In this document: piece after piece, positions 30,960 through 43,500 of the stretch | How the letters are laid out: every line of letters begins with the position of its first letter | How positions within the stretch are numbered: position 1 is the first letter of the stretch | NCBI GenBank assembly: GCA_003117195.1 | Contig: BDSI01000021.1 | Location: 1,239,077 to 1,303,076 of the forward strand | Origin: Eudorina sp. 2006-703-Eu-15 | Taxonomy: Eukaryota; Chlorophyta; Chlorophyceae; Chlamydomonadales; Volvocaceae | DNA: 64,000 bases | Direction of reading: 5' to 3' | The notes under the pieces: generated by a model | What the model was told of the DNA's origin: nothing | Database searches by the model: none | Seen by the model: the letters and a program-made list of their open reading frames with translations, nothing else | Position numbers and translations under genes: made by a program

Positions 30960-33288
30960 GCTGTCTAAAGCCAGAGGCCGCTGGCTGGTCAAGCACCCAA
31001 TCATCCAATTGCACGGAAGTTGATTGATGAGCAGATGCGACGTTGTGGACTATTGCAGTGCCAGCTGGACATGCGAGTGCGGCTCGTCTTGCACATGCTT
31101 TCCTGTTCCTGTTGAAGAGGCGCGTGAGGCAACGCTAGGGGTGTTCTGCAGCATTTTCCACGGGGATGCTCTTCAGCGCAGCGCGCTGCGGATCTATGTG
31201 AGGTCTTATTTTGCTGTCGTCATTTGTGAGGTGCTTAACACCCACCGATTGACATGCGGTTTTCGGTTGGTCGAGCAGCGCGATGATCGGAGCCCTTTTG
31301 GCTCGCTGATTGGGGTTAGGGGGGCTATCGTGTGCCCCCACCCCAGGTTTTCAACGGAGCCCGTTGGGACATTTGCTTGCGATGCGATTGATGGTGAACG
31401 GTGCGGGTGGCGTTCTGTGAGTGAGGCGGACGGGGTGGACGTCCGACTGGATCGATGACATGATTATTGATGTCGGGGATTCACCCCTGTGCAATGTCGG
31501 GAATTCACCCCTGTAGAAATGTTACGAAGACCATGTTCTCCATCACAAGCGTGAATTGTTCCAAGAACACGCCAAGCCGTGCCAGTGCAAGCTGAGCAGC
31601 ACCAGCTCGCCACTCCCCGCCTCCTCCGCATGCGGTCGAGCTCCAACAAATGGCGTGCACGGCGTCTCCGTTTTCCGTTCATGGACTTCATGGACAAGGC
31701 TATCGGTACCTGAGCTTGTTTCCACTCGTCCCCTGCGCCTGAGCTCCCTTCGCGCGCACGGGGTTGAGTACATCCGTGGATGGGGTTACATCGGACACCA
31801 CCGGCTCGTCGACCGGGGACTGCCCACGTCCCCTCCTCACAGCTCACATCGACTGCATAACGAAAGCCGTATCGCGCCGCTCCCCACGTCGCACAAGGGG
31901 AAATGTCCCCGTGGTACCGCTCCCTACGTCACACCAGCACCAGCGGAAATGTACCCCAAGCGCGCCGCAATAAGAACTGAACCCCCACGGACCACATCCC
32001 CTGGAGGCCGCCTGCTTCTCTGCGGCCTGCGCCCCGGGTCTCATAGTCTGTCCTTCTCCAGCTGTCCGGTGTACGCCGCCCCCTGCGTGCAGCACCACCC
32101 CTTCCGGTGCACCCCTTAATAACAGTAATCGTCCCAGTCTATGGACAAGGCATTCCCACACATTCACGATCAATAATACCTCTCATAATGCAGAGAAGGC
32201 ATGGGAGAAGGGCAGGGCAGATGATGCGAACACAAGGGCGGTGGCAAGGCCCTGAAGGCCGTGGCCGTCCAGGGACAGGCCTTCCGCGGACTCATCGGCA
32301 CGCAGGGCATTCGAAGGCACAATTAGGTACAGGCCCGGAGGTCGTTTGGTTGCGGCAGCCGCGAGCAAACGTGAGACACCATTAACGACCGACGGGATAC
32401 ACCGAATCGCAAATGGACGATTCCGTGTGCGTCGAATCTGAGTCCCTGCCCTGTCCCAGCTCTCTTGTGGGGCCCGTCGCTGGCCCGTAAAAATGAATAA
32501 GGGATCGGGGGAGGTCCGGATGGGACCCACTGCACGTCCCAAGCCTCTGCCCCGAGAGGCCGTCAGAAGGGGCTTCCGGGCGGCCCCCCACCCTCCGCAT
32601 GAACGACGCTGTGGCGGCTGCAGACAGCAGCAGCAGCAGCCCCGCCAAGTACCGCCTGTGCCGAACTCCCCCTGGCTCGCACGACAGAGTTGTATGTAAA
32701 AATGGAAGTCGCGCCTGCCAGTTGCTGAAGCCTCACTCACTTTCACATGGGCACAAGAATCTCTCTCGGCTACCGTACACTCTCTCAAGACCTTCGCCGC
32801 CACCCAGCCCTCCTGGGAAGCCTCCCAGGTCCGAGCCCTTCCCTGGGGCCGCATGAATGATCTGCGGCCTTCCCACGTTCCCAGCCGCCGTACCGAGCGC
32901 CTGGAGCTATGGCTTGGGAGGTTGCTGCGGCGGCTAAGGTTCTGCTCCCTGAACCCCATCAGTGCCCATTCCACTGCTAGAGGCCCTTGCGGGCCTGCGA
33001 CTGCCACTCAAAAGGCAAAAGGTCACCGGTCCCCAGGATGGACATCTACGGCCATCAGGATACACCCACACGGTGTCGTCGTCCCTTGATGCGGTGTCGT
33101 CGTCCCCTTGATGCGGTGCGCAATCGCGGCATGCATGGCAACCCACCCCCGGCACTCACCCAGTTCAAGTCGCACAGGTCGACGCCCCGCGCTGTCCTTC
33201 AGCCCGACAGACAGAAGCATTCAGTTCTGCAAGCTTCCTGTTCTCTCGTCACCTTCCGGTCCTTGCGCTATCCTTTCTCTTCCTAATC
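30960..33288. other. Convergent spacer and 3' UTRs, no supported gene
   Basis: Lies between the stop of the small membrane protein (plus) and the poly(A) signal of the LCIB-like gene (minus). It contains small direct repeats (GATTCACCCCTGT-type pair at 31475-31515; GCGGTGTCGTCGTCC pair near 33073-33105). A TGTAA near 32695 could end the plus-strand transcript. A 274-codon minus-strand frame (32183-33007, non-ATG start) has no domain features or splice support. Confidence 0.5.
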
Positions 33289-33293
33289 TTACA
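33289..33293 (-). terminator. TGTAA polyadenylation signal of the LCIB-like gene
   Basis: TTACA on the plus strand is TGTAA on the minus strand, about 130 nt after the stop codon at 33422-33424. The distance is typical for a green-algal 3' UTR, which makes this the best-placed poly(A) signal in the window. Confidence 0.65.
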
Positions 33294-33388
33294 GGCGCCC
33301 GCTGGCAGCAGGCCCGGGGTCGCACGGCCAAACCCGCTGCAACACCGCCGGCACCGCCGGCCCCGTTGACTGACTTAACTAGACCCTT

Positions 33389-33440
33389 TACTTCCACTTG
33401 CCCCAGGTTGATTCGGTCGCTCTACTTCCACTTGCCCCAG
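33389..33440. repeat. 18-bp direct repeat at the LCIB-like gene end
   Basis: TACTTCCACTTGCCCCAG occurs at 33389-33406 and again at 33423-33440, 34 bp apart. The second copy encodes the last residues (WGKWK) and part of the stop codon; the first lies in the 3' UTR. Confidence 0.9.
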
Positions 33441-36328
33441 AAGAAGCTGGTGTTAGCTGCTGTGGTCGGGTCGTCCTCCTTGGGTGCTGCAGCCGCCTCG
33501 AAGGGGTGGTCCATCTGCGGTGCGCCCGCATGGCTGGGGTCCTCGGGCTTGTTCGTCGTGACGTAGCTCGTCCAGGCCGGGCTGCCGCCGCCCTCCACGT
33601 GGCTACGACTCTGAGCGCCACCCAGGCGCCGCAGCAGGTAGTCCCGGGGGATCTCCTGCACAAGCCTGCCCGCGGCGGCGGCGGTAGCAGACCTGCCGTC
33701 GGCGGCGGTGGCGGAGGCGAGGATCTGCAGCTGCCGCGGCGAAAGCGCCTGCGAGGCCGGGGGGCGAACGGACGGGGGTTGCCGTTGATGGGCGGGTGCT
33801 GTAGATTGGTGCCGTCGCTGAACGATGGATGCCGTCAATCGGGAAGCAGGGAGTGATTCATTCAAGGAGGCGATAGGGCAGTGACTCAAGAGTGCTGTAC
33901 CGTTGGTCCATTGCACACACTCTTGAAACCACGGCCGATGTATGTGACCTCAACGGGCGCGCCCCCAATCGTCCTGGCTGTCGTACTGTAATAATAATTA
34001 TGTCGTACAATGCGTGCGCCGTACTCACCGGCACCTTGGCCAGGTCAAGGTGGGTCTTCTCCCCGTTGACCACCACGTAGCTCTTGCCCACCCCCACGAA
34101 CTCAAGGGAGGGCGTGTCGGTGTTGTTCAGGTCGGCGGCCCAGTTGTGGATTTGGACGCCGGTGAAGACCGCGTAGTCGGCCTTCTTGGGGTCGACCGCC
34201 TTGGAGATCAGGTACTCCAGGTCCTGCCGTCAGGAAATGGGTTTTTGCCGTTGGTGCGGCAAGTGGCTTTGCGTAGGTATGGTTAGTGGTTTGCTGTTGG
34301 TATGCCAGGTGGATTGGACACAACTGTCTTGGTACAGACGGGTACATATGCGGTGGGATGAGGGGTACCTTAATGATTCGGACATGTCAAAAGCCTGTCT
34401 CAAGAGGTGCTCAAGAGGGGCCACAGAACCTGGTAGAAGCTGGTGCACTACATATGAATGAATGAATGAACGTACATATGCTACATATGCTGAACAATGC
34501 TCATCTCAGTAGACCAGCACCCTGCCGCAGTAAAACCGCGCTCAACATACACCCCATGGCGCCGCACCGACCCACGACGGCCTCACCGTTGAGATGACCC
34601 TCTCCGCCGCCTTGGTGATGTCCACCAGGCTCAGGTCCTGCGGCTTGGCGCCCTCGTAGGCCAGGCGGCGGGCGATGCGCTGCTTGAGGATGGAGTACTC
34701 GGGCTCCAGCGGGTCGTGCACCCCGGGGGCCTTGACGTTCGCCTCCAGGCCGTCGCGCTTCAGGTCGCCCAGGCACTGAGGCAGATGGGCGGGCCATCGG
34801 GAGGGAGGCAGAGAGATAGGCAGCGAGACTCAGTCAGGAACGGGTGGTGGAAGATGCCGAGGGCTGTGAAGCCCAGTTTTTGGGGGTCGGAAGACACATT
34901 GCCTCCATCCAAACACATCACCATCATACCACCCGCATCGTCACCACCACCACCACCACTATCATCCCGCCGGCCCGGCGCTCACCGCAATGAGGGCTCC
35001 GCACGCGGCGCTGTCCCCCGGCCGGTTGGGCCGGCTGACCGCCCCGACCTTGCCCTCGCTGTCAATGGCGATGTGCGGGAAGGAGAAGAAGACGTAGCGC
35101 TCCTTGCCCTGCGACGCCGTACAGATGGAGAGGCAAGGACATCAAATCAGGAGGAGGAAGGTTGACCGCCGTGCGCCGTGGTTCCCATCCCGTGGTGGAA
35201 TGCTCACGAGTTACGACCAACCGAAAACCCGCCCGACGAAACCGAAGGACCCATGGGGTTGCTCTCCCAGTCCCCTGCGGAACCGGGAACTCCAGAGCCC
35301 ATCATGGCCCACCTCCAGAGCCCATGGCCCACCTGCCACCAAGCAGCCCATGCCGCGAGCCTGGGGCCCCGGACCGGGCCGACTTACCCCGACCACGGGC
35401 GAGTGGCTGAGTCCCGCCTTCATGCCGATGACGCCGCAGGTCAGCACGCCGCCCAGGCCGTGGGTGCTGAAGCAGGAGCCGAACGCGGCCTCGATCTTGT
35501 CCTCCAGGATGAGGCACGACTCGTCGCGGCACAGGTTGCTCATGGCTGGGGACGTCAAGCGAAATACGCACACGCAACACACACACACACACACACCAAG
35601 TGGCTCAGTTTTCTTTTGCAGACCAAGGGGGATCACGGCAAGTTTGAGGCTGCCGTACAGGCAACAACATGATGTCATCACGGGAGCCGTCATGGGGCAG
35701 GTGTCGCGATGCTGGGTGACCAAGATGGGAGGATGGGTCCGAGAGGGAAGAAAGGAAGGGAGGGCTGGCTGGTCGTGAGGGCTACCGTATTCATGGAAGA
35801 CAGGCCCGGCCGTGCGACCGTGTTAATGTTACATGGTACGGCACCCTAGATGCGGTCCTCACCGATAGAGTTGTCACCGGTGAAGCCGTAGCCAGCCAGC
35901 GCGATTTCCACGCGGGAAATGAAATCATCGACGGAAAGCGCCGTGGGGAAGTGCTTGGTCACTTCGGCCAGACGCCCCGCTAGTCCAGGCGCCCGGTCGT
36001 CGGCTCCCCACGAGGGCTGCGCGTGCACGCTCCGGGAGGCCGTCGAGAAAGAGGCGGCATGGCCAGGGCAGAGCACCTTGCCGCAGCTGCAGGTGCTGGG
36101 CAGCAGCGGCGAACCCGCTGTAGTGCGCGCGACACTCAAGGCGCTGCGCAGCTTGTTGCCGGTAGCAGCTGCGGGCATGGAGGTTTCCAGCCGGACGCTG
36201 GAGGAGATTAAGCGAGATTGTCCTGCATTCCACAGCTGCTCAGCGACAGGCTCGGTGGCCTTTGCGTTGGCCTCCAACAGCGATGTAAGCTGCGTAAGGG
36301 CAGAACGAACAAACGGTGCACGAGGCAT
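33422..36328 (-). CDS. LCIB/LCIC-family protein (CO2-concentrating mechanism, theta/beta-type carbonic anhydrase fold)
   Basis: Six exons: 36328-35863, 35545-35388, 35108-34986, 34775-34587, 34223-34029 and 33817-33422; 1,527 nt, 508 residues, all phases agreeing. The family core runs from about residue 120: HFPTALSVDDFISRVEIALA, GYGFTGDNSIAMSNLCRDE, GGVLTCGVIGMKAGLSHSPV, ERYVFFSFPHIAIDSEG, GVHDPLEPEYSILKQRIARR and DYAVFTGVQIHNWA. Cys161 (in CRDE), His203 and Cys244 (in ACGALI) sit where this family binds its metal; that mapping is from memory of the family. In Chlamydomonas such proteins form complexes around the pyrenoid and recapture CO2 as bicarbonate in the chloroplast stroma. The first ~115 residues are Ser/Ala/Arg-rich and suit an organelle transit peptide. 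They contain a Cys cluster, CSCGKVLCPGH. A 130-residue Gln/Ala/Pro-rich C-terminal tail makes it longer than Chlamydomonas LCIB (about 450). The start is ATG 36328; no upstream in-frame ATG is compelling. Confidence 0.93.
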
Positions 36329-37553
36329 TTTTATTAACAAGGAATGACTGCCTCTTACAAAAGTATCGATACATACATTCGGTTCGGAGGTACTTTGCGC
36401 TTATTATTATAATATAACTTCTGTCCGTTGGTGCGGTTCGGTCGGTTAGTGTAGTAGAGTACCAGTACGTGTCCTCTCAGACTGTTGACGGTTTCGCTTC
36501 TCCAGTGCAAGCTCCATGCTAAGGTTTAGACTAGATTGCTGCTCATGAAATCCCGAGAAAGAGTTCTGTTGCAGTGTTCGCTTCGACCACGCGCTTCGAC
36601 CTCAGTCTTCGACTTGTTAAAGCTGCAACCGGATATGCATGATACGTATGCTATTTCCGCATTGATATTGAGGACGGATCAAATAGGCGTTCTTTCGCAA
36701 AAGCAAAGGCAACGTCGCTCGCTGTGAGCTGCTGTGAGGGCTGCAGCTGCATCTCCAGCGCAGTATGCGAGCTTTAAGTTTCCCTAATGCCCTCTGATTG
36801 CGCTCTCTTGTTATTTTCGGGCAGCTTGAGGGCGCACTTCCTAAAACAGGGTTCAGCGAGGCAACCGACAGCTATCGGTCGTTCTTGAATTCACCCCGCT
36901 ACGTCCAATGACTTCTCTATTGCATTATCAAGGCCCATACATTGAAGCGTAGGCAAATACGCATGGAGTTGCGGTGTGCGGACCGGTGACCAAGGAAGTA
37001 CTCGAAAGAAGATACGGGTGCTGCAGAGGTCGTGGTTGTAAACACCAGCACTGTCGATTAGCACATACTTCAATGACCCTGCTTTGAGTCCAGAACAGGT
37101 TTCATGATGGCGAGGCACCAACCTGCAATCATGTTACGGCACATTTAGATGTCGTTATCTCCTTCCGGCCATTGGAAATTTGCCACTCCCAGAATTAACC
37201 CATAACAATATAAAACTTACATGACTTGACTTCAACCTGGACTGCTTATACATTTGCATCTCTCTCGCAAGCACGCACATCAGCTACAGCTGCTGAACAA
37301 GTCAGGGCAGGAAATCTGCACAGCCGCTCAGCACTGACACAACTGCGTGACCAAGACCTGACTCGTAGGGAAGTGGATTGTCCGCTGCAGCACTTCGCCG
37401 ATCCAATCATACTTTGACGGTCAACAGTTTGACGGCAAGCTGCTTCCAACCAGTAACTCATTCAGCATCAGACCTTGCGTAAAGGTTCTATAAACATAAT
37501 TCAAGACCTGGCTGCCGTCGTCATTCTGGCGCGGCACAGTCCCTTCGCACGCC
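36329..37553. promoter_or_regulatory. Divergent upstream region of the LCIB-like gene and the giant gene
   Basis: 1.2 kb between two start codons on opposite strands. It is one of the most AT-rich parts of the window (for example 36340-36430 and 37130-37230). It should contain both promoters and 5' UTRs. CO2-responsive elements are described upstream of CCM genes in Chlamydomonas, but I did not see one I could name with confidence. Confidence 0.5.
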
Positions 37554-40500
37554 ATGAGCTCGGGGGATGGTGACCGTCGCACCGGCGACCTGCCATGCGC
37601 AACATCGCCGAGATCTTCAGTAGAAATATTTCCGACAACGTGTCAAGACGACGGTCGCCAACATGTGTCGACCGAGGACCCGTTTTCGGGTCAGGGATGG
37701 CGACTTTTTCCCGGCCTGGGCGCCCTGGAGGCTGCCGGAACAGACAGCAACAACAGCAGCCACTATCCCTCCCGAAACAGCAGCTTGGGAGGCATTGGCC
37801 TCGCCGGATTGCCTCCGCATCTGTCTCGCACCCACAAGAGCAGCAGCGGCGGCGGCAGCTGGGGCACCGACATCGCCCCCAGCGGCCAGCAGCTCTCCCG
37901 ACAGAGCTCCATCGGCGCGCGCTACGCGATTCGGCCGCTAGGCCAGCCCCATCCTCATCATCGTGAATCGGACGCGGCCTACGAACTGTGCCCCACCGGC
38001 GGCGTCACCTCCGTCGAGGAAGCCGCCAACGCGCCCGTCTGGCGTGACGCCAACCGCGATGTGGCAGCGGCAGGCGAAGATGACGGCCCACGCTGCAGAC
38101 CAACCCGAAGGCCGCCCCACCAAGCGCTCGCGGAGCTGGGTCCGTCGGGGGCATCTCTCGGCGGCAGCGAGTACCCCTGGCGACGTCATTGCGCGAATCC
38201 GCTGTACAGCAGCGGCGCCAGCAGCGGCGGCGGCGCCGCCCTGGACGCCGGCGGCGAGGGCGGCAGCGAGGGTGGTGGCTTCCGAGTTGAACCGCGGCGA
38301 ATGGCCGACGCAGCTCTTCATGGGACGGATGTCTTGGCCGGCGGTGCGCTCCCCGCGGAAACGGCTGCGGTGGGCGTAATGGCAGCGGCGGCGCCGCTGC
38401 CGCCGACGCGGCGAAGGGCGAGGCCGCTGGAGGTCATGGCCGGCTCCGACGGTGCCGCGGGCGTCAGCGACGGGGGAGCCGCCTCGAGATCCGACCTCGA
38501 CGGCCCGGCTTCTCCGCCGCCTTTAGAACACCAACCCGCTCGACAAGCCGTCACCATCACAGCAACCGCTGAGGCCCCCGCACAACTTGCATCGAGCGTG
38601 GTTGCGGCGGCCGCGGAAGAAATACTGGTCGGCAGCCACAGGGCGCCGCCGGCCGTCGTCAACGTGCCGTCAGCGACGACGGCGCCATCCGGCTCCGAGC
38701 AGGGTCTACCGCCTCCTCTCCAGCTGGAAGCAGCAGCATGCCCGAGTCTGTGGCTCCCCAGCGACGGCGTCGACACCAGCGCCGCCGCCGCCACCGACGG
38801 GAACTGTAGGCCACTTGGGCGGCCAGCCGGCAGGGCTTCCGGGACTAGCCACACAGCCATTGTCTGTGCGTCGGCGCCGGTCACCGCCCGGAGCGGCATC
38901 AGCTCCAGGAGTTGCGCGCTTGGCGACATCGAGAGGTCAGCTGACGCCGCAGCCGCCGACCAGGCGCCGACCGCAGCAGCACTCGGAACGGCGGCGGCAC
39001 GGGTGCACGTGACAAACCACGGATACCACGCGGATGTGCCGTACAGTGTGTCTGGCGCCTGTTCTGCGTTCACCCGCATGACCGAAGGAGCCGGTGCCGT
39101 CACGGCTGCTGCCACGGCGGATCACGTCACGTGCGGGGATGGCAGTTCTGACGACGGCGCGGACGAGACTGACGAGTTCTCTACTTCTGCTGGCGGCGAC
39201 AGCGGCGGCGGCGGTGACCGACCGGAGGCGGTGCAAAGCAGGGACTGCGAGATGGGCGACGGCGGCAACTGCGGCCAGGCAGCAGGCGACTTTAGCCAGC
39301 AGGGGACAACCGCCGCCGGCGCTGACATCCCACCCGCCGCACCCTCCGAGGAGTCCAGCGGCTACCTGACGCAGGACCACAGCTCCCTGTCCATGGCGTC
39401 AGGCACAACGGCGGCGGCCGGACCCGGCGATGCGCGTTCAGCTACAGCCACCCGTCAGTGCCAGTCCGCGCTACAGCTTCTGTCGCAGGACCTGACGGCC
39501 CGGTTGCGCGCGGCGGCGGCATCATCAGTCCGCTGTTGGTGCTGCGGCTGCTGCCATGGCGGAGGATCCAAGATGGCGCCGGCGTCGTCAACGCATGTGC
39601 CGTACAGCCTCAGTCCGGCGGTGCTGGCGTCAGTGCAATCCAGTCTCCGCGCGCAGATGGAAGCACTGGCGCTGCTCGTGTCAGCGGTGCCATACATGGC
39701 GCCGGTCCTGGAGGTGCACCAGACGGCGGCGGGGCCCGTCTCTGCCGCTGTCGCCGCCGCCGCCGCCGTCTCTGACGTGCTGTGGGACCTGGCGGAGGCG
39801 TTGCTGGCGGCGGCGCGCTGCGGCATGGACCGGCAAGCGGCCGACGCCGAGCGGGCCTGCCTGCTGGCGGCGCCGCTGGCGCGCCTGGCGGAGGCGCTCA
39901 GCGGTTTCTGGGCCGGCGGCGACGCCGGCGCCTCCGTCGGCGACGATGTGGAACTGGCGGAGCGGCTGGCGGCGACCAGCGCGTGGTTGCGTGAGTTCTC
40001 CTCTCGTCATGCGGCGGCTGAGGCGGCACCGGCGCCGCAAGCGGCATCGCCGACCCCTCCTACGGCCGCATCCCCGCCAGAAGCGGCATCACCACCACCA
40101 CCTCCGGCGGTGGCGGAGGCGATGTCGGCGCCGTCAACAAGCGGCGCTGGCGTCGCCGCGGATGATGCGACAGCACCGGCGGAGGCGACGGCGTCACCCT
40201 ACCCGTCACGGACGGCACCGTCGCCGGCGGCGCCTGCCATCACCGCCCCTGCGCCAAAACGTCCCCCATCCCCTCCGACGGAGCCGCCCCGAGGAGCAGT
40301 ACGGCCGCCCGCCAGCCGCGACACCAGCCCATGCGACGTCCGCAGCGGTCGCGTGTATGGCCGCGACCGGGCGCCTCGGAGGCCCGCCAGTGAGGCCGCC
40401 GGCGGCGAGGACCAGGACCCGGGCGGCGGCGCCGCGGCCGGCGGCGGCCTGGTGTTCTCACCGGCGAAGCGCCTGAAGACCGCCGCCGGCGCCAAGGCCG

Positions 40501-43500
40501 TCGCCACAGGCCTGGCCGCAGCGGGCAGCTTCGCCGGTGTGGCGCCGTCGATGGAATCGGCTTCCGGGCGGGATGGCGCTGCCTCGGGACGGGACGTGGT
40601 GTCTGCCGGGGGAGGCATCAAGGACACCGACGCCGGGCGCCAGGACGTGGGGTTGGCCACCAACCGCGGTCTGCGGGTGCTCCAGGACAAGGAGGAGGCG
40701 GAAAAAGGTAACGAGATTGTGGCTGAGGAGGAGCAGCAGCACTGCGCGGAGCTTGTCGTGAGGGATGCGGAGGTGGAGGGCGAGGCGGAGGAGGAGATTG
40801 GGCGCCGCAGCCTTCCGGGAGCGGTGGAGGCCCAGATCGACTTGGTGGTTCTGGAGCTTCAGGCGCGGCAGGTGCCGCTGCTGCTGCCGGCGGCTGCCCA
40901 GGAGGAGCAAGGGCGACAGGAGGAGAGATACGAGCCAGGCGTGGAGGCGGTCGAGGAGCAGAAGCGGGGCCCGCCGCTGACCGGGGTCGCAGGAGGGGAC
41001 GCTCCCGCGCGACCGCCGGTGGTGGCTGTCGAAGTGAGCTTGGCCGGCGGAGGAGGAAGCATCGATGCCGGCGCAGATGAGGTGAAGGAGGAAGAGGAGC
41101 ATCAGCGGCTGCCCCCGGTGTTGTCGTCATCACCACCGCCACAGGCGGTGGTGACTGACACCTCGGCGACTGACCCGGTTGTCCCGCGACAGAGGGACAG
41201 ACCCGCGACGGAGTCGGAAGATACCGGCCTCGCACCGGCGCAGACGGCTGCGGCCGCTGAACCCGGCCCCCAGCCGCCGCCAGGGGAGCCCTCGACGCCG
41301 CCGACTACAGGCAGCACCAATACCTCCGAAACCGCTCCGACGCCACCTATAGAACACCAGCAGGCACAACAACACCCTGTCTTCGACACGCGGGATGCGG
41401 CCACGAGACGTCCTGCCGCTGCAGCTGCGGCCAATGAACCCGCGGAGCTGGATCCTCTGCCCCTCCCTGACCCCACGCCGCTGGACCGGGCCCGGGAGCT
41501 GCTGCGAGGCGCCCGAGTCCTCATGCGACCTGCGCTACCCGACAGCACAGCAGTGCTGCTTGCGGCGCTGCCGGGGCCCTTCCGTACTGCGCCGCTTCCG
41601 CCGTCGCCGATGACGGAGGCGGCCGCGGGGATTACGGCGCCCGCAACAGAGGGCACGCGGCAGAGGCTGGAGCAGATGCTGCTCCAGGCCGGGGAGGCTG
41701 CAGCGCGTGCGCTGGAGGGCGCGAGCGGCGCGGCGAGTGGGGAGGCGGTGGTGGTGGCGGTGAGTGTGCAGCTGCTGCGGGCCGTGGTGGCGCTGGCGGT
41801 AGCGCAGGACGGCTCCGCGGCGGCGGAGGCAGCCGCGGCGGCGGAATCGCTGGTCGGCCGGCACCTGGACGGCGGTGGAGGCAGCGCCAGCCTGGGGTGT
41901 GAGGTGACGGGGCTGCGAGCGGAGGCCGTTGCCCTGCGGGGTGCCGTACGGGAGGTCCGCGGTCAGTTGTACATCGCGACGCGGCTGTATGACGAGGCGC
42001 TGGAGCTCTGCCAGCCGACGGTGAGTCTGAAATCTGATGCCTGGCAGTTGGTTGCAGTGCCGGACAGATGCTTGCCTGGTGCCGATGGTAGGTAGGGTAG
42101 GTCGATTCTCATCATCGCATCCCAGGAGTCATCTCTTGCTTTGCTTGCTTTGGCACCACAACCGCCACCCCTACACAGTGTAGGCTAAACTCACCAAGCT
42201 GGCCCATACCCCGCTGCTGCTGCGCCTGCTGCTGTGACTCCCCGTCAGGAGTTGAAGACACGCCGTCTCCCCACGGAACTACTGCTCCTCCGCGCCGCCC
42301 TCGCGGCCGCAAGAGCTCGCTGCGTGGTCCGCCTATCCGCTCTGATCCCCTTCGCAGTCAGCGCCGGCGGCGCAGTACTCAAGTCACGACCGGTGGTCGC
42401 GGAGGTGCCGGCAGACCCATGGGTCAGCCCTGCGCCCATTCCCTGGTACTCCCTCGCCGGGCCCAATCAAACGGCGGCTGCTCAGTCTGCAGCACGGCCC
42501 GCCAGCGGTCAGGAGCAGCAACCGCAGCAGCAGCCAGTGGTGCTACTGCCGTCGCTGGTGCTACAGCCATGCCCACGGGTCAAGGCGACAGCGCTGTCAG
42601 CCCTGGACTACGTGGCGGCTGAGGTTCGCGCTGTGTGCGAGGCGCTCGCGGCAAGTGGCAGCTTGGCGCCCGCCACTGACCCACGGGTCTCCTTGACGTC
42701 GGCTGAGCAGCCGCCGATGCTCGCCGCTCTGGCGGAGGTTGCCATGGTTCTGGTACGGCTGAAGCTGCTGGCGGCAGCGGGCGGCGGTGGCCCGCCGGCG
42801 GCGCCGCCGCCGACGGCACTGCTGCCGTCGCCGCTAGCGCTGCAGCACCGCCGTACACGTCGGCATGACAAGGGGCGGCTCGTCCACGAGGCGGCGGCTC
42901 TTGCGGGCAGCGCCGTGCGCTGGCTGCTGGCCGCCGCCGACTCGACCACATCCCCGTCTCCATCGCTGCCCGTCTCTCTGACGGCGCGCCATTCCGAGTG
43001 CGCGCTGCTGGCGGCGGTTTGCCTCGCGGCAACGGCGGCGCCAATCCATTGCGGTGACGCGGCGGCGACGGCGCGTGTGCCTGGCGGCGCCGCTGGTGCT
43101 TCGGAGGGCGGCGCGCCTGCCGGTCACGCGGCGGCCGCCCTGGCGGCGCAGCTACCCCGCGGGTCGGATCCGGCGGCGGCGGGCGAGGATGGTCCGTGGG
43201 ACCTGGCGTGGCAATGGGGCAAATGGGCTTTAGCCGCCCGTCAGGAGGTGCGTGTTGAGAGAGTGTGACGGCCGCCAGCGAAACTGTTTGTTACGAGAGC
43301 ACAGTCGTACATCGCCGTACATCGTATCCTCCGTCGGCCATGTACCACTTGGGTGTCATCTTACAGTTCACCGAGTCTACGGTATGTCTCCACCTTTTGT
43401 TTGGCGACTGACGCTTGCTGCCTGGTCTGTCGTGCCCCCCGACGTACCCGGCCAGATGTACGGCGTGGATTCAGCGGCCGCCCTGGATGTGCAGGCCTTC

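Noticed and set aside
32183..33007. 274-codon minus-strand frame
   Set aside because: Non-ATG start, low-complexity Cys/Arg tracts, lies past the poly(A) signal of the LCIB-like gene.
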